A stretch of DNA of 36,719 bases from Oscillospiraceae bacterium (GTDB taxonomy: Bacteria > Bacillota > Clostridia > Oscillospirales > Oscillospiraceae): contig JAFYLI010000155.1 of the NCBI GenBank assembly GCA_017537165.1, positions 1 through 36,719 of the forward strand, read 5' to 3'. Shown in pieces: positions 26,421 through 35,831 of the stretch. Each line of letters begins with the position of its first letter. The stretch's first letter is position 1. The position numbers were made by a program, and so were the translations under genes. Under the pieces are notes generated by a model that worked only from the letters and a program-made list of their open reading frames with translations, was not told the DNA's origin and searched no databases.

Positions 26421-26780
26421 ATGATAAAGAGACCTGATACAAAGGCGCAGAGACTGAAGCGTCACAAGAGAGTAAGGGCGAAGATCTCCGGTACGCCCGC
26501 TAGACCCAGACTGAATGTATTCAGAAGCCTTAACCATATCTATGCTCAGATCATCGACGACGTAAACGGCAACACTCTCGTAGCCGCTTCCTCCGTCGAG
26601 AAGGACTTCGGCGCTACCGGCGGCAACTGCGAGGCTGCCAAGAAGGTTGGCCAGCTCGTTGCTGAGCGCGCAATTGCCAAGGGCATCGAAGAAGTGGTCT
26701 TTGACCGCGGCGGCTATGTCTATCACGGCCGCGTCCAGAGCCTGGCAGAGGGTGCCCGTGAGGGCGGCCTCAAGTTCTAA
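26421..26780 (+). CDS. rplR: 50S ribosomal protein L18
   Basis: A 5S rRNA-binding protein that, with L5, delivers 5S rRNA to the large subunit. It has 119 residues. A basic N-terminus ([26 protein letters not shown]) is followed by [12 protein letters not shown] and the terminal [24 protein letters not shown], all family hallmarks. GGGAGG lies 9 nt upstream of the ATG. Confidence 0.98.
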   Translation: MIKRPDTKAQRLKRHKRVRAKISGTPARPRLNVFRSLNHIYAQIIDDVNGNTLVAASSVEKDFGATGGNCEAAKKVGQLVAERAIAKGIEEVVFDRGGYVYHGRVQSLAEGAREGGLKF

Positions 26781-26797
26781 GGGGAAGGAGATAGATC

Positions 26798-27310
26798 ATG
26801 GCTTACAATAACAACAGAAATCAGGATGCAGTTCAGTCCGAGTATATTGAAAAAGTCGTATCCCTCAACAGAGTTTCCAAGACTGTTAAGGGCGGACGCA
26901 TCATGAAGTTTTCCGCACTGGTAGTAGTTGGCGACGGTAAGGGCAAGGTCGGTTACGGCCTCGGCAAGGCTGCCGAAGTTTCCGAAGCTATCCGCAAGGG
27001 TATCGAAGATGCTAAGAAGAACCTCGTAACCGTCGTTCTCGAAGGCACTACCATTCCTCACGAAATCACTGGCGCATTCGGCGCAGGCAGAGTTCTCCTC
27101 AAGCCCGCTCCCGAAGGTACCGGCGTTATCGCCGGCGGCGCTGTCCGTGCTGTAGTTGAGGCTGCCGGTATCAAGAACATCAGAACCAAGTGCCTGCGCA
27201 GCAACAACCCCAACAACGTTGTTGCAGCAACCATGCAGGGTCTTATGTCTCTGAGAAACATTGAGCAGGTAGCAAAGATCAGAGGCAAGGCCCCTGAAGA
27301 AATCAGATAA
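26798..27310 (+). CDS. rpsE: 30S ribosomal protein S5
   Basis: An mRNA-channel protein that affects decoding accuracy. It has 170 residues, with a short Asn-rich N-terminal extension ([10 protein letters not shown]). The double-stranded RNA-binding-like domain contains [25 protein letters not shown], the loop where spectinomycin-resistance changes fall in other species. [23 protein letters not shown] is the C-terminal block. It is preceded by AAGGAG and followed by rpmD after 12 nt. Confidence 0.98.
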   Translation: MAYNNNRNQDAVQSEYIEKVVSLNRVSKTVKGGRIMKFSALVVVGDGKGKVGYGLGKAAEVSEAIRKGIEDAKKNLVTVVLEGTTIPHEITGAFGAGRVLLKPAPEGTGVIAGGAVRAVVEAAGIKNIRTKCLRSNNPNNVVAATMQGLMSLRNIEQVAKIRGKAPEEIR

Positions 27311-27322
27311 GGAGGGCTGAAC

Positions 27323-27502
27323 ATGGCAAACCTTAAAATTAAGCTCGTTAAGAGCCTTAATGGCAGACATGACAAGCACATCGCAACTGCCAACTCTCTC
27401 GGGTTGAGAAAGATAGGTAACGAAACCGTGCAGCCCGATAACGTACAGACCAGAGGCAAGATCGCCCAGATCGGCTATCTTGTTAAGGTTACTGAGGAAT
27501 AA
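27323..27502 (+). CDS. rpmD: 50S ribosomal protein L30
   Basis: A 59-residue ribosomal protein read directly from the sequence: [20 protein letters not shown], then [19 protein letters not shown], ending [10 protein letters not shown]. The L30 signature (LGLRKI with the preceding VKS beginning) is clear. The ribosome binding site is GGAGGG 8 nt upstream. It sits in its normal place between rpsE and rplO, 13 nt before the latter. Confidence 0.96.
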   Translation: MANLKIKLVKSLNGRHDKHIATANSLGLRKIGNETVQPDNVQTRGKIAQIGYLVKVTEE

Positions 27503-27515
27503 GGAGGGCGCCGAA

Positions 27516-27956
27516 ATGAATCTGTATGAACTTAGTCCCGCACCCGGCTCCGTTAAGGAAGCTAAGCGTAAGGGTAGAGGCGCCGGTACCGGCAACGGCA
27601 AGACTGCCGGCAGAGGCCACAAGGGTCAGAAGTCCCGCAGCGGCGGCGGCGTAAGAATTGGTTTTGAAGGCGGCCAGATGCCCCTTTCCAGACGTGTCCC
27701 CAAGAGAGGCTTCAACAACATTTTTGCAAAGCCCCTGGAGGCAGTTAATGTTTCCGCTCTTGAAAAGTTTGAAAACGGTGCTATCGTAGATGCTGCAGCT
27801 CTGATTGAAGCCGGCGTTCTTTCCAAGTGCACTTATGGCGTAAAGATCCTTGGCAACGGCGAGCTCACCAAGCAGCTCACCGTTAAGGCTGCTGCTTTCT
27901 CTGAAAGCGCAAAGGCTAAGATCGAGGCTGCAGGCGGAAAGACCGAGGTGGTTTAA
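27516..27956 (+). CDS. rplO: 50S ribosomal protein L15
   Basis: A late-assembly 50S protein. The ATG at 27516 ([20 protein letters not shown]) has GGAGG upstream and gives 146 residues, the normal size; a longer open frame overlaps rpmD and is not supported. The Gly/Lys/Arg-rich segment [20 protein letters not shown] and the [18 protein letters not shown] block are standard. The stop overlaps the secY start by 1 nt (TAATG). Confidence 0.98.
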   Translation: MNLYELSPAPGSVKEAKRKGRGAGTGNGKTAGRGHKGQKSRSGGGVRIGFEGGQMPLSRRVPKRGFNNIFAKPLEAVNVSALEKFENGAIVDAAALIEAGVLSKCTYGVKILGNGELTKQLTVKAAAFSESAKAKIEAAGGKTEVV

Positions 27957-29242
27957 TGTTCCAGGTATTCAGAAACGCGTGGAAGATTGATGAACTCAGA
28001 AAGAAGATCCTCTTCACTCTGTTCATGATCCTCCTCTACCGTATTGGTAACGCTGTTCCGGTTCCTTACATTGACACCGAGCTCCTTAAGAGCTACTTCG
28101 CAACTCTGCAGAACACCGTGCTGGGTCTGTACAACACGATGTCCGGTAATGCGTTCTCTACCGCAACCATCTTCGCGCTGTCCATCCAGCCCTATATTAA
28201 CGCATCGATCATAATCAATCTGCTCTGCATCGCAATCCCCGCTCTGGAGCGTCTCCAGAAGGAGGGCGGCGAGGAAGGCAGAAAGAAGATCGCTTCCATT
28301 ACCCGTTACTCCACCATCGCAATCGGCCTCATCCAGGGCTTTGCTTACTTCCTGCTCATCAAGAACAATGGTATCCTCGTTGAGGGTGCTACTGTTTGGC
28401 AGGGTATCGTAATCATCGCTTCCTTCTGCGCAGGTGCTTCCCTGCTCATGTGGATGGGCGAGCAGATCACCGAGTTCGGTATCGGAAACGGTATCTCTAT
28501 GATCCTCTTCGCAAGCATTATTTCCAGACTGCCCAGCGGCGCTGCAACTCTTGTTACCAACGCTGTTGCCGGCTCCTTGTCCTGGATTGCTTTCGTTGCT
28601 ATTATCATCGGCGTTGCTCTTATCGTTGTTTGCATCGTTTTCGTCAGCAAGGCAGAGCGCAGAATACCCATTCAGTATTCCAAGCGCGTTGTTGGCAGAA
28701 AGCTTTACGGCGGCCAGAGCACCCATCTTCCCATGAAGGTAAATATGTCCGGCGTTATGCCCGTCATCTTTGCCCAGTCGATAGCTTCCCTCCCCGCTAC
28801 CATCGCAGCTTTCTTCAAGACTCCTGCTGAAGGCAGCTTCTGGGCCGGTTTCCTGAACGCTATCGATCCCACCAGCGTCCTGTACATGGTGGTTTACTTC
28901 CTGCTGATTCTCGCATTCAGCTACTTCTATGCGACTATTCAGTTCAACCCCGTTGAGATTGCTAACAACCTGAAGAAGAACGGTGGCTTCATCCCCGGCT
29001 TCCGCGCCGGCAGACCCACCAGCGACTTCATCGCAAAGGTTCTCAGCAGAATTACTCTCTTCGGTGCAATTTATCTTGGCATCGTTGCCGTACTCCCCAT
29101 CCTCTTCTCCAGCGTAACCAACTTCACCGGCATCTACCTTGGTGGTACTTCCATCATCATTGCCGTTGGTGTTGCTCTTGAAATCGTTCAGAACCTGGAG
29201 ACTCAGATGATGATGAGACACTACAAGGGTTTCCTTGAATAA
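27956..29242 (+). CDS. secY: Preprotein translocase subunit SecY
   Basis: Central channel of the Sec translocon in the cytoplasmic membrane. It has 428 residues with about ten hydrophobic helices. Recognisable parts are RIGNAVPVPYID after helix 1, the plug/helix-2 region ATIFALSIQPYINASIIINLL, the EGGEEGRKKI loop, and the cytoplasmic loops AERRIPIQYSKRVVGRK and KKNGGFIPGFRAGRPT that contact SecA and ribosomes. Translation is coupled to rplO. adk follows after an 18-nt gap. Confidence 0.98.
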   Translation: MFQVFRNAWKIDELRKKILFTLFMILLYRIGNAVPVPYIDTELLKSYFATLQNTVLGLYNTMSGNAFSTATIFALSIQPYINASIIINLLCIAIPALERLQKEGGEEGRKKIASITRYSTIAIGLIQGFAYFLLIKNNGILVEGATVWQGIVIIASFCAGASLLMWMGEQITEFGIGNGISMILFASIISRLPSGAATLVTNAVAGSLSWIAFVAIIIGVALIVVCIVFVSKAERRIPIQYSKRVVGRKLYGGQSTHLPMKVNMSGVMPVIFAQSIASLPATIAAFFKTPAEGSFWAGFLNAIDPTSVLYMVVYFLLILAFSYFYATIQFNPVEIANNLKKNGGFIPGFRAGRPTSDFIAKVLSRITLFGAIYLGIVAVLPILFSSVTNFTGIYLGGTSIIIAVGVALEIVQNLETQMMMRHYKGFLE

Positions 29243-29260
29243 TGTTAAGAGGTGAAAGCT

Positions 29261-29899
29261 ATGAAACTGATCATGCTTGGCCCTCCCGGTGCGGGTAAGG
29301 GTACTCAGGCCGCTAAGCTGAGCGTAAGCCTTAATCTGCCTACTCTCTCTACCGGCCATATCCTCAGAACTGCTATCAAGGAAGGTCTTCCTGTAGGTCT
29401 TCAGGCAAAGGAGTATATGGATGCCGGCAAGCTCGTTCCCGATGAAATCGTCATCGGCGTTGTTAAGGATTTCCTTAGCAAGGACGAGTTCAAGACTGGT
29501 TATATACTCGATGGAGTTCCCAGAACTCTTGTGCAGGCGGAAATCCTCGAAAAGATGGGCGTAGAGCTGGATGCAGTTCTCTCCATTGAGATTTCCGACG
29601 CGGAGATAGAAAACCGGATGCAGGGGCGTCGTGTATGCAACAAGTGTGGCGCAAGCTACCACGTCGACGCCAATCCGCCTAAAGTTGAGGACATTTGCGA
29701 TGTATGCGGCGACAAGCTGGTCATCCGCGAGGACGACAAGCCCGAAACCGTAAGACAGCGTCTGGCTGTATACCATGCAGAAACCGAGCCTATTATCGAT
29801 TTCTACAAGGAGCGCGGCAAGATCCTGGCCATTGATGGTACCGCAAGTGTTGACGAAACCACCGAAAAGGTCATGAAGGCCCTGGAGATGATTAAGTGA
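29261..29899 (+). CDS. adk: Adenylate kinase, zinc-type lid, with unusual NMP-site residues
   Basis: Interconverts ATP+AMP and 2 ADP. The ATG at 29261 has AAGAGGTG upstream and gives 212 residues; the GTG at 29252 is rejected because it lies in that ribosome binding site. The P-loop is GPPGAGKGT at 7-15. The lid has C126, C129, C146 and C149, a structural zinc site. Two nearly invariant motifs are altered: STGD is STGH (H33) and DGFPR is DGVPR (V86); R88 is kept. The four-nt overlap with map (GTGA) is clear. Confidence 0.96.
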   Translation: MKLIMLGPPGAGKGTQAAKLSVSLNLPTLSTGHILRTAIKEGLPVGLQAKEYMDAGKLVPDEIVIGVVKDFLSKDEFKTGYILDGVPRTLVQAEILEKMGVELDAVLSIEISDAEIENRMQGRRVCNKCGASYHVDANPPKVEDICDVCGDKLVIREDDKPETVRQRLAVYHAETEPIIDFYKERGKILAIDGTASVDETTEKVMKALEMIK

Positions 29900-30666
29900 T
29901 TTCACTTAAGACCGCCAACGACGTCGAGTTGATGCGAAAGGCCGGCAAAATTACCGCGGCAGCCCGTGCTCTTGCAGGGGAAATGGTTAAGCCCGGAGTT
30001 TCGACAAAGGCGATCGACAAAGCTGTTCGCGACTTCATTGTGAGTCAAGGCGCAAAACCTTCGTTCCTGAACTATAACGGCTACCCGGGAAGCGCGTGTA
30101 TTTCCATAAACAATCAGGTTATACACGGCATTCCCGGCGGCCGCCGGATACAGAACGGAGATATCGTAAGCGTAGACGTAGGAGCGTATATTGGCGGCTT
30201 CCACGGCGACTGCGCTGCGACCTTCATCGCAGGCGAAGTAAGCGACGAAGTGAAAAAACTCATCGAGGTAACCCGACAGAGCTTTTTCGAAGGAATAAAA
30301 TTCGCCCGTGCGGGCTACAGAGTCGGAGATATATCCCACGCCATTCAGGCATATGTGGAATCTCACGGTTTCTCGATAGTTCGCGAATTTGTGGGCCACG
30401 GCATAGGAAGCAAGCTCCATGAAGAGCCTGAAGTTCCTAACTATGGCACGGTCGGTCACGGACCGCGCCTCATTCCGGGCATGACGATTGCCGTAGAACC
30501 TATGGTAAACATGGGTGCGGCAGCGGTAAAAGTGCTTAGCGACGGATGGACAGTGGAAACAGTGGACGGGAAACCCTCCGCTCACTATGAAAACACCATT
30601 TTGATCACTAAGGGCGAGCCCGAAATACTCACGCCGTTAGATGGAGATGGGTACTATGGCAAATAA
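29896..30666 (+). CDS. map: Type I methionine aminopeptidase (GTG start)
   Basis: Removes the initiator methionine from nascent proteins. It has 256 residues. The start is GTG within GTGA, overlapping the adk stop; the following ISLKTANDVELMRKAGKI matches the family beginning, and GGAG lies 8 nt upstream. The metal ligands D94, D105, H168, E201 and E232 are all present, with catalytic histidines H77 and H175. A C-terminal GDGYYGK overlaps the next gene by 11 nt. Codon use (many CGA, TCG, ACG, ATA) differs from the ribosomal neighbours. Confidence 0.97.
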   Translation: MISLKTANDVELMRKAGKITAAARALAGEMVKPGVSTKAIDKAVRDFIVSQGAKPSFLNYNGYPGSACISINNQVIHGIPGGRRIQNGDIVSVDVGAYIGGFHGDCAATFIAGEVSDEVKKLIEVTRQSFFEGIKFARAGYRVGDISHAIQAYVESHGFSIVREFVGHGIGSKLHEEPEVPNYGTVGHGPRLIPGMTIAVEPMVNMGAAAVKVLSDGWTVETVDGKPSAHYENTILITKGEPEILTPLDGDGYYGK

Positions 30667-30925
30667 GCCGTTTGCGATAGCCGAATCCATGGCCGGGCGA
30701 GATAAAGGAGATATTTTCTTCGTTCTCGAAAAGACCGAGAAAACAGTTCTCCTGGCGGATGGAAAGCGCAGAACGCTGGAGCATCCGAAGCGCAAAAACC
30801 TTCGTCATGTAAAATTCCTGCCGGACGGCGACTTTGCGACGGTCTGCGGGAAAATCAGCGACCGACCCGTGAACGCCGAATTAAGGCGAGCAATGGCTGA
30901 ATATAAAGCCGCTGCTAACAAATAA
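30656..30925 (+). CDS. KOW-domain RNA-binding protein (L14e-like)
   Basis: A small basic protein of 89 residues from the ATG at 30656, which has GGAG 9 nt upstream inside map. The N-terminal [17 protein letters not shown] is a KOW motif like that of eukaryotic/archaeal L14e and of the Bacillus ybzG product, which holds the same place between map and infA. The [13 protein letters not shown] segment is likely to contact RNA. It may be a ribosome-associated factor; its precise role is unknown. It overlaps map by 11 nt and shares that gene's atypical codon use. Confidence 0.88.
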   Translation: MANKPFAIAESMAGRDKGDIFFVLEKTEKTVLLADGKRRTLEHPKRKNLRHVKFLPDGDFATVCGKISDRPVNAELRRAMAEYKAAANK

Positions 30926-30944
30926 TCCAGGGAGGGACGTAATC

Positions 30945-31163
30945 TTGGCAAAGTCCGACGCTATCGAACTTGAGGGTACAGTGGTTGAATCCCTGCCCAA
31001 CACTATGTTCACCGTCGATATCGGAAACGGCCACACTATTCTGGCCACTATTTCCGGTAAGCTCAGAATGAACTTCATAAGAATTCTGCCCGGCGATAAG
31101 GTGACAGTACAGATGTCTCCCTATGACCTGACCCGCGGCAGAATCACATGGAGAAGTAAATAA
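30945..31163 (+). CDS. infA: Translation initiation factor IF-1 (TTG start)
   Basis: Binds the 30S A site during initiation. It has 72 residues, an S1-like OB fold: [41 protein letters not shown] and [15 protein letters not shown] are near-standard. The start codon is TTG at 30945: the TTG-GCA-AAG triplets align with the universal MAK beginning, GGGAGGGA lies upstream, and no ATG is nearby in frame. A weak start on an initiation factor gene may keep its level low or self-adjusting (inference). Confidence 0.96.
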   Translation: MAKSDAIELEGTVVESLPNTMFTVDIGNGHTILATISGKLRMNFIRILPGDKVTVQMSPYDLTRGRITWRSK

Positions 31164-31313
<150 letters not shown>

Positions 31314-31349
31314 TCCCTGAGTATCTAACGAAAGGATTGATTGACTAAT

Positions 31350-31718
31350 ATGGCACGTATTGCCGGCGTTGACCTGCCGAAGGAAAAGCGAATTGAGATT
31401 GGCTTGACCTATGTTTACGGCATTGGCAGAAAGAGCGCTTCTGATATCCTCAAGGCTACAGGTATTAACCCCGACACCAGAGTTAAGGACCTCACTGAGG
31501 ATGACGAAGCAAAGCTTCGTGACTGCATTGATAAGAACTACGTCGTAGAAGGCGACCTGAGAAGATCCGTCGCTCTCGACATTAAGAGACTCACCGAGAT
31601 TGGTAGCTACCGCGGTCTCCGCCACAGAAAGGGCCTTCCCGTTCGTGGCCAGCGCAGCAAGACCAATGCTCGTACCCGCAAGGGCCCCAAGAGAACCATC
31701 GCAAATAAGAAGAAGTAA
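31350..31718 (+). CDS. rpsM: 30S ribosomal protein S13
   Basis: A 30S head protein contacting P-site tRNA and L5. The ATG at 31350 ([19 protein letters not shown]) gives 122 residues, matching the family. The AAAGGA ribosome binding site is about 13 nt away and is closer to an in-frame TTG at 31341, which would only add three residues. [22 protein letters not shown] is the conserved C-terminal block. Confidence 0.97.
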   Translation: MARIAGVDLPKEKRIEIGLTYVYGIGRKSASDILKATGINPDTRVKDLTEDDEAKLRDCIDKNYVVEGDLRRSVALDIKRLTEIGSYRGLRHRKGLPVRGQRSKTNARTRKGPKRTIANKKK

Positions 31719-31732
31719 GGGAGGGATATGTA

Positions 31733-32137
31733 ATGGCAGCTAAGAACAATAAGCAGCAGCGCGTTAGAACCAAGCGCCGCGAGCGTAAGAATATTGAAAA
31801 GGGTGCGGTTCATATCCGTTCCTCTTTCAACAACACCATGGTAACCATCACTGACCTGAACGGCAATGCCATCAGCTGGGCATCTGCCGGCGGCATGGGT
31901 TTCCGCGGCAGCAAGAAGTCCACTCCTTTCGCTGCTCAGACCGCTGCTGAGACCGCAGCAAAGGCAGCTATGGAGCATGGCCTGAAGTCTGTTGAAGTCT
32001 ATGTAAAGGGCCCCGGTTCGGGACGTGAGGCAGCTATCCGCGCCCTCCAGTCCGCCGGCCTCGAGGTCCAGATGATCAAGGACGTGACCCCCATCCCCCA
32101 CAACGGATGCCGTCCGCCCAAGCGTCGTCGCGTCTAA
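31733..32137 (+). CDS. rpsK: 30S ribosomal protein S11
   Basis: A 30S platform protein near the Shine-Dalgarno helix. It has 134 residues. [41 protein letters not shown] and the terminal [19 protein letters not shown] are diagnostic. The N-terminus carries an extra basic stretch ([18 protein letters not shown]). GGGAGGG precedes the start. It is 14 nt after rpsM and 21 nt before rpsD. Confidence 0.98.
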   Translation: MAAKNNKQQRVRTKRRERKNIEKGAVHIRSSFNNTMVTITDLNGNAISWASAGGMGFRGSKKSTPFAAQTAAETAAKAAMEHGLKSVEVYVKGPGSGREAAIRALQSAGLEVQMIKDVTPIPHNGCRPPKRRRV

Positions 32138-32158
32138 TTTGAGAAGGAGGAACATCTA

Positions 32159-32770
32159 ATGGCTAAGAATATGCAGCCCATTGTTAAGCGTTGCAAGGCT
32201 CTGGGCATTTCTCCTGCTTACATGGGCTATACTGGCGGCACCAAGTCCGACACCATCCGCAACCCCAAGGGTCAGATGCGTCGTAAGCAGAGCGAGTATG
32301 CTACTCAGCTCAATGAGAAGCAGAAGGTAAAGTTTGTTTACGGAATTCTTGAGAAGCAGTTCCGTATGTACTACGAAAAGGCAGCTAAGGCTCCCGGCCA
32401 GACCGGCGAAGTTCTGCTGACCACCATCGAGCGTCGTCTCGATAACGTTGTATATCGCCTCGGTTTCGTTATGACCCGCCGTGAGGCTCGTCAGGCTGTT
32501 AACCACGGTCACTTCACCGTTAACGGCAAGAGAGTAACCATTCCCTCTTACCTGGTAAAGCCCGGTGATGTTATTGAGGTCCGTGAGAAGAGCAGATCTT
32601 CCGTTATGTTCAAGCGTCTGCTTGGCGAGGATGCACCTGTCTTTACTCTGCCCCAGTGGCTTGCCCGTGAGAAGAACACTCTGAAGGGTACCGTTGTTCA
32701 GATGCCTAAGAGAGAGGATATCGATCTTCCCATCGAAGAGCATCTCATCATCGAGCTGTACTCCAAGTAA
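32159..32770 (+). CDS. rpsD: 30S ribosomal protein S4, zinc-free form
   Basis: An assembly initiator of the 30S subunit, part of the mRNA entry site; in E. coli it represses the alpha operon. It has 203 residues. The N-terminal CxxC zinc cluster of other S4 proteins is missing (only C13), so this is the C- form. The S4 RNA-binding domain is [22 protein letters not shown], with [22 protein letters not shown]. Its presence here rather than at a separate locus, as in Bacillus, fits Clostridia. Confidence 0.97.
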   Translation: MAKNMQPIVKRCKALGISPAYMGYTGGTKSDTIRNPKGQMRRKQSEYATQLNEKQKVKFVYGILEKQFRMYYEKAAKAPGQTGEVLLTTIERRLDNVVYRLGFVMTRREARQAVNHGHFTVNGKRVTIPSYLVKPGDVIEVREKSRSSVMFKRLLGEDAPVFTLPQWLAREKNTLKGTVVQMPKREDIDLPIEEHLIIELYSK

Positions 32771-32841
32771 CACATTCACCCTCACTATTGGTAAGCTGAA
32801 ATTAAGCGTGTTTTGCACGTTAGAACGAGGAGGGTATTATA

Positions 32842-33792
32842 ATGGTAGAAATTGAAAAGCCTCGCATAGATTGCATTGAAACTCCCGGTGATGATTCCTA
32901 CGGTAAGTTTATTATCGAGCCCCTGGAAAGAGGCTACGGCACCACTCTCGGAAACTCTCTGAGAAGAATGCTCCTCTCTTCCCTGGAAGGTACCGCTATT
33001 ACTTCCGTTAAGATCGCCGGTGTGGCACACGAGTTTTCAACAATACCCGGTGTTAAAGAGGATGTTACTGAAATTGTCCTCAACCTTAAAAGCGTTATCG
33101 CGAGACTTCACTGCGAAGGCACCAAGACCGTTTATATAGAGGCAACGGGCGAGGGCGAGATCACCGCCGGCGACATTAAGGCCGACGCTGAGGTCGAAGT
33201 TCTCAACCCCGACCTCCATATCGCAACTCTCGGCCCCGACGCAACTCTCAATATGGAAATGACCATCAGCAAGGGCAGAGGCTATGTAAGCGCAGACCGC
33301 AACAAGCTTCCTCAGCAGATAATCGGTGTTATTCCCATCGACTCTATCTACACCCCTGTTATCAAGGTAAACTATTCCGTTGAGAACACCCGCGTCGGCA
33401 ACATGACCGACTATGACAAGCTGACCATTGAAGTATGGACTGACAAGACCATCACTGCAAGAGATGCCATCTCCCTGGCTGCAAGAATTCTGTGTGACCA
33501 CTTCACCCTGTTCACCAATCTCAGCGAGGCAATGGGCAGCAAGTCCACCGTAGTTGATAAAGTTGAGAACACCAGAGACAAGGTTCTCGATATGACCATC
33601 GAGGAGCTGGATCTCTCTGTCCGCAGCTTCAACTGCCTCAAGAGAGCTAACATCAATACGGTCGCAGACCTTATCAGCAAGACCGAGGACGAGATGATCA
33701 AAGTCCGTAACCTTGGCCGCAAGTCTCTCGAAGAAGTTATCCATAAGCTGACGATGATGGGCCTGTCCCTCGCCAGCGACGACAATAACTGA
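32842..33792 (+). CDS. rpoA: RNA polymerase alpha subunit
   Basis: A scaffold for RNA polymerase assembly and a contact for UP elements and activators. It has 316 residues. The N-terminal domain shows [26 protein letters not shown], the dimer and beta-contact part. After a linker, the C-terminal domain ([34 protein letters not shown]) holds the helix-hairpin-helix DNA contact. The 71-nt gap before it has a small CGTG/CACG hairpin and GAGGAGGG ribosome binding site. No promoter is obvious. Confidence 0.98.
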   Translation: MVEIEKPRIDCIETPGDDSYGKFIIEPLERGYGTTLGNSLRRMLLSSLEGTAITSVKIAGVAHEFSTIPGVKEDVTEIVLNLKSVIARLHCEGTKTVYIEATGEGEITAGDIKADAEVEVLNPDLHIATLGPDATLNMEMTISKGRGYVSADRNKLPQQIIGVIPIDSIYTPVIKVNYSVENTRVGNMTDYDKLTIEVWTDKTITARDAISLAARILCDHFTLFTNLSEAMGSKSTVVDKVENTRDKVLDMTIEELDLSVRSFNCLKRANINTVADLISKTEDEMIKVRNLGRKSLEEVIHKLTMMGLSLASDDNN

Positions 33793-33831
33793 TACCGTTA
33801 ATACGGTGACCCTGTACGAGGAGGAAATACA

Positions 33832-34173
33832 ATGCCTGGAACAAGAAAACTCGGCAAGACTACTGCCCAGCGTAAGGCGATGCTGAGACAGCAGGTTACC
33901 GATCTGCTCGAGTACGGCAGAATGGAAACCACCATCACCAGAGCTAAGGAAGTTAGACCCCTTGCTGAGAAGATGATCACCCTCGGTAAGAAGAATACTC
34001 TTGCATCCCGCCGCGCCGCCCTTGCATTCATCACCAAGGAAGACGTAGTAACCAAGGTATTCACCGAGATAGCTCCCAAGTACGCCGAGAGAAACGGCGG
34101 CTACACTCGCATCATGCGTCTTGGCGCTCGCCGTGGCGACGCTGCTGAGATGGCAATCATCGAGCTGGTCTAA
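33832..34173 (+). CDS. rplQ: 50S ribosomal protein L17
   Basis: A 50S protein around the exit tunnel. It has 113 residues. [42 protein letters not shown]-type residues, and the terminal [23 protein letters not shown], are the family markers. GAGGAGG precedes it. It is the last gene of the super-operon: a strong terminator begins 24 nt downstream. The ECF transporter and truA/rplM/rpsI genes that often follow rplQ in Firmicutes are not here. Confidence 0.98.
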   Translation: MPGTRKLGKTTAQRKAMLRQQVTDLLEYGRMETTITRAKEVRPLAEKMITLGKKNTLASRRAALAFITKEDVVTKVFTEIAPKYAERNGGYTRIMRLGARRGDAAEMAIIELV

Positions 34174-34197
34174 GAGCTAATTAAATTCATATGAAAT

Positions 34198-34240
34198 GCC
34201 CGCTTTCTGTCTTATTACGGAAAGCGGGCGTTTTTTATTT
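34198..34240 (+). terminator. Strong intrinsic terminator of the ribosomal super-operon
   Basis: A 10-bp stem GCCCGCTTTC / GAAAGCGGGC around a 12-nt loop, followed directly by G and the run TTTTTTATTTTT. This is the clearest terminator in the window and closes the rpsJ-rplQ transcript. Confidence 0.93.
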
Positions 34241-34243
34241 TTA

Positions 34244-34272
34244 TTGACTGAAATAATTAACATTGATATAAT
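34244..34272 (+). promoter_or_regulatory. Promoter for the APH-like kinase gene
   Basis: TTGACT (34244-34249), 17 nt, then a perfect TATAAT (34267-34272) preceded by TGA, an extended -10. It starts within the T-rich end of the preceding terminator. The predicted start is about 22 nt ahead of the kinase ATG. Confidence 0.85.
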
Positions 34273-34299
34273 TATATTTAACGAGAGGAGAATGGAAAA

Positions 34300-35181
34300 A
34301 TGCCTCGATTTGAGTTTGTCTCCCGTACCGACGTGGAAAAGGGCTGGTCCGGCGATAAGAAATACTGTGCAATGACTGCCGACGGAACGAAGTACCTGCT
34401 GAGAATATCTCCTGCAGAGCAGTATGATCGTAAAAAGAGCGAATACGAAATGATGCTTCGTGTAGCGGAGTTAGATGTGCCTATGTGCCGTGCGCTGGAG
34501 TTCGGAACCTGCGACGAGGGAGTTTATTCCGTGCAGACCTGGATAGATGGCAGCGATGCTGAGGAAATGCTTCCAAACCTTTCGGAAGAGAAACAGTATA
34601 AGTATGGCTTTGAGTCGGGCGAGATACTTAAAAAGATACATTCCATCCCTGCACCCGAGGGTGCGGAGGATTGGGAGATTTATTTCAACCGTAAAGCTGA
34701 CAGAAAAATAAAAATGTATGAGGAATGTCCCCTAAAATACGAAAACGGACATAAATTTGTGGAATACATTAACGCCCATCGCCATTTGCTCAAAAACAGA
34801 CCTCGCACTTATCAGCACGGCGACTATCACGTGGGCAACATGATGATAGATAAAAGCGGAAAGCTGTTCATAATCGACTTCAACCGAAACGATTTCGGAG
34901 ATCCCTGGGAAGAATTCAACCGCATCGTGTGGTGCGCGCAGGCTGCCCCGTCATTTGCCGCGGGCATGGTGGACGGATATTTTGACGGGGAAGTGCCAAT
35001 GGCATTCTGGGAACTGCTGGCGCTGTATATCAGCAGCAATACCCTGTCATCGCTGCCGTGGGCGATACCCTTCGGCGATGGCGAGATAGAAACCATGACC
35101 AGTCAAGCCGCGGATGTCCTCGCGTGGTACGATAATATGTCAAATCCTATACCGACGTGGTACAAGGGAGGCCGAATATGA
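34300..35181 (+). CDS. Aminoglycoside phosphotransferase-like kinase, substrate unknown
   Basis: A small-molecule kinase of the APH/choline-kinase fold, 293 residues. The catalytic loop HGDYHVGN is at 173-180 (Asp175, Asn180), and the metal-binding Asp193 is in IIDFNRND. The N-terminal lobe is shorter and its ATP-binding lysine is probably the K of TKYLLRIS. DPWEEFNRIVWCAQ and a helical C-terminal half follow. An earlier ATG at 34292 is out of frame. Related proteins are often labelled antibiotic kinases, but nothing in this context supports resistance; a metabolic substrate is equally likely. It overlaps the next gene by 4 nt. Confidence 0.85.
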   Translation: MPRFEFVSRTDVEKGWSGDKKYCAMTADGTKYLLRISPAEQYDRKKSEYEMMLRVAELDVPMCRALEFGTCDEGVYSVQTWIDGSDAEEMLPNLSEEKQYKYGFESGEILKKIHSIPAPEGAEDWEIYFNRKADRKIKMYEECPLKYENGHKFVEYINAHRHLLKNRPRTYQHGDYHVGNMMIDKSGKLFIIDFNRNDFGDPWEEFNRIVWCAQAAPSFAAGMVDGYFDGEVPMAFWELLALYISSNTLSSLPWAIPFGDGEIETMTSQAADVLAWYDNMSNPIPTWYKGGRI

Positions 35182-35786
35182 AAACAAGAGTAAAAACACT
35201 GGCTGTGATTATACTGATACTTGTGGTGCTGGTTGCGGCTTGTTTTGCTGCGTTTATCATAAAAGACAGCGGCAAGTATGAGTACGGAAGTGTTGACATA
35301 AATACGATCGCCAAGGACAGCGACAGCATAGTTATCGAAGCTGCATCTTTCTCGGTCAGTGCGGGTCGGTTGTGGGAAACTGCACAGATGGACATATGGG
35401 CAGGCGCAGACGAAGCGGAGGCATATGCTAATGCGGAAAAAGCCTTGGTTGAGAAGTACGCTATGTATTATAAGGCAGTAGCAAACGGCATCACGCCCGA
35501 TGAGGAAACTGTGCGTGTAGAGCTTGAACGGAATCGTGAAATATCGGCTGCGGCTTCCAATTATGAAGAGTTTCAAAGTTTTCTTGACCATATAGGAATG
35601 ACCCATGACGAATATTGGGACAGCCAGTACGAAAACTTGCTCGAATATGACGTTATTGCCCGGTATAAAGAGCAGCTGAAAAGCGAATTTATCGGCAGCG
35701 GAAAAAACGAAGCAGATTGGGATGCATATTATAAGCAGATAGTGGCAGTCGCCGTGAAGCAGGAGAGAGTGAAAGCTGTAGGATAA
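35178..35786 (+). CDS. Membrane-anchored helical protein, SurA-N-like
   Basis: Not assigned to a named family with certainty. It has 202 residues, with a basic N-terminus and a hydrophobic segment at about 7-28. VAAC there fits a lipobox (C22), but the hydrophobic run continues past the cysteine, so a simple membrane anchor is as likely. The rest is predicted helical and acidic; the pattern NAEKALVEKYAMYYKAVANGITPDEETVRVEL resembles the N-terminal chaperone helices of SurA/PrsA-type proteins, yet no parvulin domain follows. It starts in an ATGA overlap with the kinase and has GGGAGG upstream. Confidence 0.65.
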   Translation: MKTRVKTLAVIILILVVLVAACFAAFIIKDSGKYEYGSVDINTIAKDSDSIVIEAASFSVSAGRLWETAQMDIWAGADEAEAYANAEKALVEKYAMYYKAVANGITPDEETVRVELERNREISAAASNYEEFQSFLDHIGMTHDEYWDSQYENLLEYDVIARYKEQLKSEFIGSGKNEADWDAYYKQIVAVAVKQERVKAVG

Positions 35787-35831
35787 GCGAAATTGTTCAC
35801 ACACTGTTTTCAAAATCACGGGAAATAAGCG

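Noticed and set aside
34300-35181. Antibiotic-resistance gene
   Set aside because: The APH fold alone does not show resistance; there is no mobile context and the sequence does not match a resistance kinase I recognise.
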